From the NCBI RefSeq assembly GCF_017565305.1, contig NZ_JAGEKP010000013.1:124001-188000 (forward strand): a DNA stretch of 64,000 nt, in the 5' to 3' direction. This document shows, piece after piece, positions 24,132 to 31,683 of this stretch. The notes under the pieces were generated by a model that made no database searches, was not told where the DNA came from, and saw only the letters and a program-made list of their open reading frames with translations. The number at the start of each line of letters is the position of its first letter. Within the stretch, counting starts at the first letter, position 1. The stretch is from Leifsonia sp. TF02-11. GTDB taxonomy: Bacteria; Actinomycetota; Actinomycetes; Actinomycetales; Microbacteriaceae. The position numbers and the translations under genes were made by a program.

Positions 24132-25796
24132 GTGGCGTCCATGACCGAGATCCTGATTCTGCACGGCCATCTCCCCATCGAGTACCTGGACCGTGTCGAG
24201 ACCGAGCCGAGCGCCGACGAGGCCGTCGTCCGCGAGCTGTTGAGCCGCGGGGCGATCACCGCCGGGCAGCTCGCGCGCGCCCGCGCGGCGCAGTCCGGCC
24301 TGCCGTTCGTCGAGCTCGCCGACTACCCGGTCGACCGCGCGGCGGTCGGCCTGATCCCCGGCGCGATCTGCCGCCGGCACACCGTCCTCCCGATCGGGAC
24401 CTCCGCCGGTTCGGTGGTCCTGGCGATGGCCGACCCCGGCAACGTCTTCGCGCTCGACGACGTGCGCGCCGCCGCGCACATGGGCGTCACCGCAGTCGTC
24501 GCCGACGAGGCCGACCTCCTGACCGCGATCGACCGCTACATCCGCGCCGACGACGAGCTCAGCGACCTCACCAGCACGCTGGAGGAGGAGTCCGCCCCCG
24601 TCGAAGACCAGAGCGCCGTGACCGAGGCCGACGACGAAGCACCGATCGTGCGTTTCGTGAACCTGCTCGTGAGCCAGGCCATCCAGGACCACGCCTCCGA
24701 CATCCACATCGAGCCGGCCGAGCACGACGTGCGGGTGCGGTACCGCATCGACGGCGTGCTGCACGCGATGCAGAGCGCGCCGAAGGCGATCCAGAACGGC
24801 GTGATCTCCCGCCTCAAGATCATGAGCGACATCGACATCGCCGAGCGTCGCAAGCCGCAGGACGGCCGCATGTCGGTGGTCCACGGCGGCCGCCAGATCG
24901 ACCTCCGCGTCGCGACCCTGCCGACGGTGTGGGGCGAGAAGGTCGTCATGCGCATCCTGGACAACACGAACACCGGGATGACGCTCACCGACCTCAACCT
25001 GCTCGAGCGCAACTTCGAGACCTATCGGGCGTCGTACTCGAAGCCGTACGGGATGATCCTGGTCACCGGCCCGACCGGTTCGGGCAAGTCGACCACGCTG
25101 TACACGACGCTCAACGCGGTGGCCCGCCCCGAGATCAACGTGATCACCGTCGAGGACCCGGTCGAGTACCGGATGGCGGGCATCAACCAGGTGCAGGTCA
25201 ACCCCAAGGCGGGCCTGACGTTCGCGAGCGCGCTGCGCAGCATCCTCCGCAGCGACCCCGACGTGGTGCTGCTGGGCGAGATCCGCGACCACGAGACCGC
25301 GCAGATCGCGATCGAGGCGTCGCTGACCGGCCACCTGGTGCTCTCCACCCTGCACACCAACGACGCCCCCAGCGCCGTCACCCGCCTGACCGAGATGGAC
25401 ATCGAGCCCTTCCTCGTCGGCTCCGCCCTCGACTGCGTGGTCGCCCAGCGCCTCGCGCGTCGTCTGTGCGAGCGGTGCAAGCAGCCGGGGGCGTATTCCG
25501 TCGACGACCTCGCCCGACTCCGTTTCCCCGTGTCCGCGCAACAGCCTCTGCCGCAGCTGTTCGTCCCCGTGGGCTGCCCCTCCTGCTCGAACACGGGTTA
25601 TCGGGGTCGCATCGCCGTTCACGAGGTGATGGCCGTGACCGAGGACATCGAGCGTCTGGCTGTGGAACGCGCCTCGAGCGCTGAGATCGGGCGCACCGCG
25701 CGCGAGCAGGGGATGCTGACGCTCCGCGAAGACGGCTGGGAGAAGGCCGTGCGCGGGATGACATCCGTCGAAGAGATTCTGCGGGTGGTGGCGTGA
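24132..25796 (+). CDS. pilB: Type IV pilus assembly ATPase (PilB/GspE family)
   Basis: 554 residues. The N-terminal T2SSE/MshEN-like domain (about residues 40-135, QLARARAAQSGLPFVELADY) is a type that can bind cyclic di-GMP in relatives. The C-terminal motor has Walker A GPTGSGKSTTL (near residue 313), Walker B LGEIRDHETA, the His box LSTLHTNDAPS and the tetracysteine zinc motif (CERC near 445, CPSC near 481) typical of extension ATPases. It powers pilin polymerisation at the membrane. The GTG at 24132 has AGGAGG six bases upstream. First gene of the pilus locus. Confidence 0.93.
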   Translation: MASMTEILILHGHLPIEYLDRVETEPSADEAVVRELLSRGAITAGQLARARAAQSGLPFVELADYPVDRAAVGLIPGAICRRHTVLPIGTSAGSVVLAMADPGNVFALDDVRAAAHMGVTAVVADEADLLTAIDRYIRADDELSDLTSTLEEESAPVEDQSAVTEADDEAPIVRFVNLLVSQAIQDHASDIHIEPAEHDVRVRYRIDGVLHAMQSAPKAIQNGVISRLKIMSDIDIAERRKPQDGRMSVVHGGRQIDLRVATLPTVWGEKVVMRILDNTNTGMTLTDLNLLERNFETYRASYSKPYGMILVTGPTGSGKSTTLYTTLNAVARPEINVITVEDPVEYRMAGINQVQVNPKAGLTFASALRSILRSDPDVVLLGEIRDHETAQIAIEASLTGHLVLSTLHTNDAPSAVTRLTEMDIEPFLVGSALDCVVAQRLARRLCERCKQPGAYSVDDLARLRFPVSAQQPLPQLFVPVGCPSCSNTGYRGRIAVHEVMAVTEDIERLAVERASSAEIGRTAREQGMLTLREDGWEKAVRGMTSVEEILRVVA

Positions 25797-25833
25797 CCAG
25801 GACGACCCCGAGTGAAGTGACGAAGGAGGGCCC

Positions 25834-27576
25834 ATGACCGACGGGAACGACCAGAGCTGGGGCGGCTTCCCGCCGCCGGTGGCGAAGCCCCTCTACGAGA
25901 TCCCCGTCACGCCGCATGGCGCGACGGCGGACGGCTGGGCACCGGGTCCCGGCGTGCCGTTGACGCCGCCACGCTGGGAGTCGCCGGCGGACACCCACCC
26001 GGCATACCCGGCGACGGAGGCCTACCCGGCGCTCACGGAGCCTCTCGTCCCGCCCGCCGCCGTCCCCGCGCCGATCGATTACTCGGCGCCGACATCATCG
26101 CCGATCGATTACTCGGCGCCTGCGTCCGCGTCGGTCGACTATGCGGCGTCCGCGTCCGCGTCGGTCGACTCTGCGGCGTCCGCGTCCGCGTCGGTCGACT
26201 ATGCGGCGCCCGTGTCCGCGTCGGTCGACTATGCGGCTCCCGTTCCTCCGCCGACCGGCCAGGTCGTCTATTCGCTCGACGATCACTCCGGCCCCGCGAC
26301 GCGCCTGGTGCCAGAAGGCCGCCGCGCCGCCGAGCCGGTCGCCCCGACGGGCCCCGCCGTTGCGGCGCCCGTCTTCGCCGAGGACACCGCCACCCTCACT
26401 CCCGCCGAACGGGACGCACTCGCGAGGGCGGACCCTGACCTGATCGCCGCGCTCCGGGAGGTGGTGCTGCAGCGCGCGTCCGACCTTCACGTGACCGTCG
26501 GAGCGGCGCCCATGGTGCGCATCGACGGCTCCCTCACTCCGGCCATCGCGTCCGAGCCATGGGGACACGAACGCACGCTGGCCGCACTGTACAGCCTGCT
26601 CACCGAGCGACAGGCCGAGATCTTCAAGCGGGAGCTCGAGCTGGACTTCGCATTCACGATCTCGGCGAACTCCCGCTTCCGCGTCAACTTCTACCAGCAG
26701 CGCGGGTCGGTCGGCGCAGCCTTCCGTCTGATCCCCACCGAGATCAAGCAGCTACGCGAGTTGGGCGTGCCGGAGGCCATCGGCGGCTTCGCCGGCCTGC
26801 CACGCGGACTCGTGCTGGTGACCGGACCCACCGGTTCGGGGAAGTCGACGACCCTCGCCGCCCTGATCGACCTGGTGAACTCGACGCGCGCCGACCACAT
26901 CGTCACGGTCGAAGACCCGATCGAGTTCATGCACACCCACAAGAAGTCGATCGTCAACCAGCGCGAGGTCGGCCACGATACCCACAGCTTCAACAACGCG
27001 CTCAAGCATGTCCTCCGCCAGGACCCGGACGTGATCCTGATCGGTGAGCTCCGCGACCTGGAGACCATCTCTGTCGCTCTGACCGCGGCGGAGACCGGTC
27101 ACCTCGTGTTCGCCACCCTGCACACCCAGGATGCTCCCCAGACCATCGACCGCGTGATCGACGTCTTCCCGCCCCACCAGCAGGACCAGGTCCGCGCACA
27201 GCTGGCCGGCACGCTGCAGGGTGTCGTCTGCCAGACCCTCGTCAAGCGCGCGTCCGGCAAAGGCCGTGTCGTTGCGACGGAGGTGCTGATGATGACGCCC
27301 GCCATTGCGAACCTCATCCGCGAGGGCAAGACCTACCAGATCGCCTCGGCGATGCAGGCGGGTCGCGGCGACGGGATGCACACGATGGACCAGCATCTGG
27401 CGGAGCTGGTCAACTCGGGCGTGATCACGCACAAGGCCGCGCTCGACAAAGCTCATGACGTGGAGAGCATCCACCGTCTCATCCAGCGCGTGGAGTCGCC
27501 CACCGAAGCGTCGGCGCGGGCGATGGCGGCCAGCGGTCCGGATTTCGGCGACAGCTACTCGGGAGTGGTGAGGTAG
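25834..27576 (+). CDS. pilT: Pilus retraction ATPase (PilT) with long repeat-bearing N-terminal extension
   Basis: 580 residues, about 200 more than usual. Residues 1-190 are a Pro/Ala/Ser-rich, probably disordered extension with six 10-residue repeats (about residues 80-139). The PilT core then starts at DLIAALREVVLQRASDLHVT, with Walker A GPTGSGKSTTL near residue 331, Walker B LIGELRDLET, and the PilT hallmark AIANLIREGK (here near residue 490). It lacks the tetracysteine motif, as expected for a retraction motor. It lies 37 bp after pilB and 3' meets pilC directly. Confidence 0.92.
   Translation: MTDGNDQSWGGFPPPVAKPLYEIPVTPHGATADGWAPGPGVPLTPPRWESPADTHPAYPATEAYPALTEPLVPPAAVPAPIDYSAPTSSPIDYSAPASASVDYAASASASVDSAASASASVDYAAPVSASVDYAAPVPPPTGQVVYSLDDHSGPATRLVPEGRRAAEPVAPTGPAVAAPVFAEDTATLTPAERDALARADPDLIAALREVVLQRASDLHVTVGAAPMVRIDGSLTPAIASEPWGHERTLAALYSLLTERQAEIFKRELELDFAFTISANSRFRVNFYQQRGSVGAAFRLIPTEIKQLRELGVPEAIGGFAGLPRGLVLVTGPTGSGKSTTLAALIDLVNSTRADHIVTVEDPIEFMHTHKKSIVNQREVGHDTHSFNNALKHVLRQDPDVILIGELRDLETISVALTAAETGHLVFATLHTQDAPQTIDRVIDVFPPHQQDQVRAQLAGTLQGVVCQTLVKRASGKGRVVATEVLMMTPAIANLIREGKTYQIASAMQAGRGDGMHTMDQHLAELVNSGVITHKAALDKAHDVESIHRLIQRVESPTEASARAMAASGPDFGDSYSGVVR
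26071..26250 (+). repeat. Six 30-bp in-frame tandem repeats in pilT
   Basis: Six consecutive 30-bp units encode PIDYSAPTSS, PIDYSAPASA, SVDYAASASA, SVDSAASASA, SVDYAAPVSA and SVDYAAPVPP. The central units, containing TCGGTCGACTATGCGGCGTC, are nearly identical in DNA, which suggests recent slippage. Since the unit is a multiple of three, copy number can change without breaking the frame. Confidence 0.9.
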
Positions 27577-28803
27577 ATGGCCTCGTCGACGACGTACGCC
27601 TATCGCGGCCGCACGGCCGAAGGCAAGGTGGTCAAAGGCAAGCTCGATGCTCCGGGCGAGGGCTCCGCCGCCGCGCGCCTGAGGACCATGGGCCTCTCGC
27701 CCATCTCGATAGAGGAGGCCCCCGAAGGCACCGGCCTCGACCGGGAGATCAACTTCGGCTTCGGCAGCGGAGTCAAGCTTAAGGATCTGGCCATCATGAG
27801 TCGGCAGATGGCCACCATGATCGGCTCGGGTCTCTCCATCCTCCGCACGCTCAACATCGTCGCCGAGCAGACTGAGAACAAGAAGCTCGCGGTGATCATG
27901 GCGAAAGTCCGCGACGATGTGGAGTCGGGAATCGCCATCTCCGACGCGATGCGCAAGCATGCTGACGCCTTCCCGCCGCTCATGATCAACATGGTGCGTG
28001 CGGGAGAGACCGGCGGGTTCCTCGACAGCTCGCTCGAGTCGGTCGCGACGAACTTCGAGAAGGAGGTCAAGCTCCGCGGCACCATCAAGTCGGCGCTGAC
28101 CTACCCGGTGATCGTGCTGTGCCTGTCGCTGGTCGCGGTCGTCGCGATGCTGCTGTTCATCGTCCCTGTGTTCGAGAACATGTTCAAGGGCCTGGGGGGC
28201 ACGTTGCCGCTTCCCACACAAATCCTCGTGGAACTCTCGCATGCGATGGTCTGGGCGGTGCCGCTCCTTGTTGTTCTGTCGATCGTCGGTGCGGTCTGGT
28301 GGACACGGAATAAGCACACCGAAAAGGTCCGCATGCGCGTGGACCCGATCAAGCTGAAGCTCCCAGTTTTCGGACCCCTGATGAAGAAGATCGCCGTGGC
28401 GCGGTTCAGCCGCAACTTCGCGAACATGATCAGCGCGGGCGTTCCGATCTTGCAGGCGTTGAAGATCGTCGGCGAGACGTCAGGCAACTGGGTGATCGAG
28501 AGTGCTTTGGTCAAGGTAGCCGATTCGGTCCGGCAAGGTGAATCGATCGCAGGCCCGCTCGCTGAGCAGCCCGTCTTCCCGAGCATGGTGATCCAGATGA
28601 TCGCGGTAGGGGAGGACTCCGGCTCGCTGGAACTCATGCTGACCAAGATCGCCGACTTCTACGATCAGGAGGTCGAAGCCGCCACCGAGCAGCTGACGGC
28701 CATGATCGAGCCGCTGATGATCGCCTTCCTCGGCGTCGTGATCGGCGGCATGGTGGTCGCACTCTACATGCCGATATTCCAGATCTCCAGCCTCGTCAAG
28801 TGA
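27577..28803 (+). CDS. pilC: Pilus platform membrane protein (PilC/GspF family)
   Basis: 408 residues. Two T2SSF helical domains are visible (from MSRQMATMIGSGLSILRTL and from FSRNFANMISAGVPILQAL), with membrane helices near residues 172-196, 222-244 and at the C-terminus (PLMIAFLGVVIGGMVVALYM). The N-terminal YRGRTAEGKVVKGKLDA is the family's cytoplasmic start. It couples the ATPases to the growing pilus. The ATG directly follows the pilT stop. Confidence 0.95.
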   Translation: MASSTTYAYRGRTAEGKVVKGKLDAPGEGSAAARLRTMGLSPISIEEAPEGTGLDREINFGFGSGVKLKDLAIMSRQMATMIGSGLSILRTLNIVAEQTENKKLAVIMAKVRDDVESGIAISDAMRKHADAFPPLMINMVRAGETGGFLDSSLESVATNFEKEVKLRGTIKSALTYPVIVLCLSLVAVVAMLLFIVPVFENMFKGLGGTLPLPTQILVELSHAMVWAVPLLVVLSIVGAVWWTRNKHTEKVRMRVDPIKLKLPVFGPLMKKIAVARFSRNFANMISAGVPILQALKIVGETSGNWVIESALVKVADSVRQGESIAGPLAEQPVFPSMVIQMIAVGEDSGSLELMLTKIADFYDQEVEAATEQLTAMIEPLMIAFLGVVIGGMVVALYMPIFQISSLVK

Positions 28804-28827
28804 CCGTTCACACCTGACCGTCCCCTG

Positions 28828-28880
28828 TATGGGGGCTCCCCAGAACTGGGGTGCCATATCAAAGAAAAAGCCCCCTTTTG
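28828..28880 (+). promoter_or_regulatory. Competing hairpins between pilC and pilA
   Basis: Fold one is a hairpin at 28834-28855: GGC and CCCC pair with GGGG and GCC around AGAACT, with one T-T mismatch. Fold two pairs GGGGGCT (28831-28837) with AGCCCCC (28869-28875), followed by TTTTG, which resembles an intrinsic terminator enclosing the inner CCCC/GGGG stem. Both need bases 28834-28837. It could reduce read-through from pilC or regulate the pilin transcript. Confidence 0.4.
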
Positions 28881-28981
28881 TGGGATTCTGCCGAAAAAAT
28901 CCTCGGAAATACCATCAAGCCAACGGACGGGTCCTCGCTCCCATCCGCGACCCGCATCCACCCGACCGAATGGACACTGCA

Positions 28982-29443
28982 ATGTACTTCCGACTCATGG
29001 GCAAGCTCAACGCTCGCCGCAAGGGCCTCCTGGAGGATGGCGAGAAGGGCTTCACCCTGATCGAGCTCCTCGTCGTCGTCATCATCATCGGCATCCTCGC
29101 CGCGATCGCAATTCCCGTCTACCTGGGTATCCAAAACAGCTCGAAGGACTCTGGGGTCAAGTCCGACCTCACGAACGCGAAAACCGCGGTCATCGCGTAT
29201 CAGACCGACAACGGCTCGTTCCCGGCCGGCAGTATGCTGAACACGGCGTCGGACAACACCGGTCTCGGCAAGTACGGGTTCACCCAGGGGTCGAACACTT
29301 CTTCAATTGCCTACAGCCCGAGCGCCCCCGCCGCCGGAGCGACTGCGTTCTGCCTCGTCGCTCCCGCCGCGAGCGACTCGAACAAGAAGTTCTACGTCAC
29401 CGACTCCAGCGGTGTGACGGACAGCAAGCCCAACGGCTGCTGA
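28982..29443 (+). CDS. pilA: Major type IV pilin (prepilin)
   Basis: 153 residues from the ATG at 28982. A 23-residue charged leader ends in EKG, and the mature protein begins FTLIELLVVVIIIGILAAIA, the classic type IV pilin helix with Glu at +5. The globular part has two cysteines, near the C-terminus, that can close a D-region loop (AFCLVAP to the terminal NGC). PilD should cleave after the Gly. ATGs at 28970 and 28997 are alternatives; none has a good ribosome site. The strong hairpin just downstream and the separate upstream leader suggest separate, high expression. Confidence 0.88.
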   Translation: MYFRLMGKLNARRKGLLEDGEKGFTLIELLVVVIIIGILAAIAIPVYLGIQNSSKDSGVKSDLTNAKTAVIAYQTDNGSFPAGSMLNTASDNTGLGKYGFTQGSNTSSIAYSPSAPAAGATAFCLVAPAASDSNKKFYVTDSSGVTDSKPNGC

Positions 29444-29454
29444 GTGCCGTCCCC

Positions 29455-29502
29455 GGGAACGAGCGGTGCGGGATCCCTTCGGACTCCGCACCGCTCGTTC
29501 CC
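29455..29502 (+). terminator. Perfect 17-bp hairpin after pilA
   Basis: GGGAACGAGCGGTGCGG (29455-29471) pairs perfectly with 29486-29502 around a 14-base loop, 11 bp after the pilA stop. No T-run follows. It probably ends most pilA transcripts or protects their 3' end while letting some polymerase reach the minor pilin genes. Confidence 0.75.
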
Positions 29503-29543
29503 GAACTACCACCAACCCGAACCCGAACGAGGGAGGTGAACCC

Positions 29544-30977
29544 ATGAACGTCTTCCGCAGTTTCTGCCACCGATTGAGCCCCATCGCACGCAGCGAGTCC
29601 GGCCTCACCCTGATCGAGATCCTGGTCGCGATGACGATCTTCGGGATCATCTCCGTCGGGATCGCCGCAGGGGTGACCGCAAGTCTCGTCAACGTGCGTG
29701 ACTCGCGCAACCGTGAGACCGCGTTGAATCTCGCGGCCTCGCAGATCGATCTCATGCGGTCCGTCAAGGACGTCTTCAGCGTCAACGACACCGCCGGTCC
29801 GACGAACACCGTCGTCGGCGGTGTGACCTACCACCTCACCCGCACCACCAATTGGGTCACGTCCAGCGGCGGTAACAACGCCTGCGGCGCGAACGGAGCG
29901 GGCGCGACTCTCCTCTACAAACGGGTGACCGTCAAGGTCACCTGGGACGGCATGCGCAACTCGGCCGTGCCGGCCGTCGCCGACACTCTGCTCGCACCGA
30001 AGAGCCGCATCAACGACCCGACAAAGGGCACCATTCTCGTCCACGTCTTCGGCGTCGGAGGGGCGGACAAGCAGGACATCGTCGTCAACGCGGCGCCGAC
30101 TCCGGGAGTCCCCGGCAACACGGCTGTGGCATTGACGGTCACACCGTCGAACACGGACATCCAAGGCTGCAGCTACATCCTCAAGGTGACTCCGGGGACA
30201 TACGACGTCACGGTGAGCAAGGCGGGCTACATCGGGGCCGACAACGTAATGCTCGGGTCCGACACGCAGACGATCGGCGTCGGCGCTGGTGCGTCCGCCT
30301 CCGCGTCGTTCCAGTTCGACAACGCGGGTCTCTTCCCCACGGCCCTCGCCAGCAACGCGGGTGCGACCACGGGGATCCTGTTCCCGAGCGGGCTCGACCT
30401 CTCGTTCTTGAACAGCTTCGGCCCCTCGGTCACCTCCTACACCGGTTCGGCGATCGCCAGGCACCCGTTCATCGACGGCTACACGGTCCTGGCGGGCAAA
30501 TACATCAATCCGGCGGTCTCCTCGTCCGCGACGTGCCTCGCCATCGACCCTCAGGCGTGGCCGAGCAAGACGGTCGGCGCCAACACGTACACGGGTAAGC
30601 GTCCGGTGGTGGTCGCGGCCCAGCCGGGGCAGTCCGCGCCCACTCCCGCGCAGGTCGGCATGGGTGTCTTCACCGTCGTCCTGAACAACGCCAACGGCGC
30701 CTACATCAACGCGGTGGCGCAGTCGGCCATAACCGCCAGTGGCAATCCTGGGTGCCAGGTAGCGATGAGCTACAGCTTCGGCAGCGTCGTCGCCTCTTCT
30801 ACGAACACGACCTTCAAGCTAGCGCTGCCCTGGGGCTCCTGGAAGCTCTATCAGGGCACGACCAACACGGCCACGACCAACCAGGTCGGCAACAGCGGGA
30901 TGACGGCCGTTACCGGCACGACCATCGTCAAGGACAGCTCGAACGTCCTCACGCTCGACCCGAGGACCACGCCGTGA
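29544..30977 (+). CDS. Large minor pilin-like protein with prepilin leader (PilV-like)
   Basis: 477 residues. The leader ends in SESG and the mature protein starts LTLIEILVAMTIFGIISVGI, with Glu at +5. The large ectodomain contains a stretch near residues 205-260 (TPGTYDVTVSKAGYIGADNV) resembling a carboxypeptidase-regulatory-like or PEGA beta-domain, followed by Ser/Thr/Asn-rich sequence. This is far longer than normal minor pilins (about 150-200 residues), so it may be a tip adhesin. ATG at 29544 after GGGAGGTGA. It overlaps the next gene by four bases. Confidence 0.85.
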   Translation: MNVFRSFCHRLSPIARSESGLTLIEILVAMTIFGIISVGIAAGVTASLVNVRDSRNRETALNLAASQIDLMRSVKDVFSVNDTAGPTNTVVGGVTYHLTRTTNWVTSSGGNNACGANGAGATLLYKRVTVKVTWDGMRNSAVPAVADTLLAPKSRINDPTKGTILVHVFGVGGADKQDIVVNAAPTPGVPGNTAVALTVTPSNTDIQGCSYILKVTPGTYDVTVSKAGYIGADNVMLGSDTQTIGVGAGASASASFQFDNAGLFPTALASNAGATTGILFPSGLDLSFLNSFGPSVTSYTGSAIARHPFIDGYTVLAGKYINPAVSSSATCLAIDPQAWPSKTVGANTYTGKRPVVVAAQPGQSAPTPAQVGMGVFTVVLNNANGAYINAVAQSAITASGNPGCQVAMSYSFGSVVASSTNTTFKLALPWGSWKLYQGTTNTATTNQVGNSGMTAVTGTTIVKDSSNVLTLDPRTTP

Positions 30978-31681
30978 TCCCGGCCACCGTCCGGCGCATC
31001 CGCGGTGACGAACGTGGGATCACGCTCGTCGAGCTCATCGTCGCTATCGGGCTTCTCGGTATCTTCGTCACCATTCTGTCGTCGTTGTACATCAGTTCGA
31101 TCCAGGCCATGGCGGTCGGTCGCGACGTACATGGAAACACCGCGCAAGCCTCCAATGCGATCAACGAGATCACCCGGGTTATCCGCGCAGGGACCGACAA
31201 CCCGGTTCAGGGCCAGTCGCTCAACAACCCGGCGTTCGAAGTCGCGATGGCCGACAGGATCCGGATCTACGCCTACATCAACCTCAACGGATCGTCCGAA
31301 CTGCCGGTCATGATCGAGCTGTCGGTGTCCAACGGCAACCTGATCGAGAAGCGGTGGGCCGCGTCCCAGAACGCCGCCGGCTACTGGCTCTTCCCGGCCT
31401 CGACCACGACGCCCACCTCCACGCGGACCATTGCCTCCTATGTCGTGCCGAACACCGTCGGCGGGGGAACGCAGCTTTTCACGTTCATCCAGACGAACAA
31501 CACGGCGATCACCATCCCCACCGGGCCCAATGGCATCACCGATCCCACCACTCTGCGCTCGATCGCTGCCGTGCAAGTCGCGCTGACGGTGCGCTCCAGT
31601 GCGACGGACGCCTCGCAGCAGGTGACCGTCACGAACACGGTCGGAATCCCCAATCTGGGGCTGGCCAGGACGATGAGCTGA
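30974..31681 (+). CDS. Minor pilin-like protein (PilW-like)
   Basis: 235 residues. A short basic leader (RRIRGDERG) precedes ITLVELIVAIGLLGIFVTIL, so PilD should process it after Gly; Glu is at +5. The rest is a Thr/Asn/Ser-rich extracellular domain without cysteines that I can pair. The GTG start overlaps the stop of the previous gene as GTGA, and the next gene begins two bases after this stop, so the three minor pilin genes are translated as a block. Confidence 0.85.
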   Translation: MIPATVRRIRGDERGITLVELIVAIGLLGIFVTILSSLYISSIQAMAVGRDVHGNTAQASNAINEITRVIRAGTDNPVQGQSLNNPAFEVAMADRIRIYAYINLNGSSELPVMIELSVSNGNLIEKRWAASQNAAGYWLFPASTTTPTSTRTIASYVVPNTVGGGTQLFTFIQTNNTAITIPTGPNGITDPTTLRSIAAVQVALTVRSSATDASQQVTVTNTVGIPNLGLARTMS

Positions 31682-31683
31682 CC

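Noticed and set aside
26071-26250. CRISPR or mobile element
   Set aside because: The repeats are in frame inside pilT and have no spacers, so they are a coding repeat.
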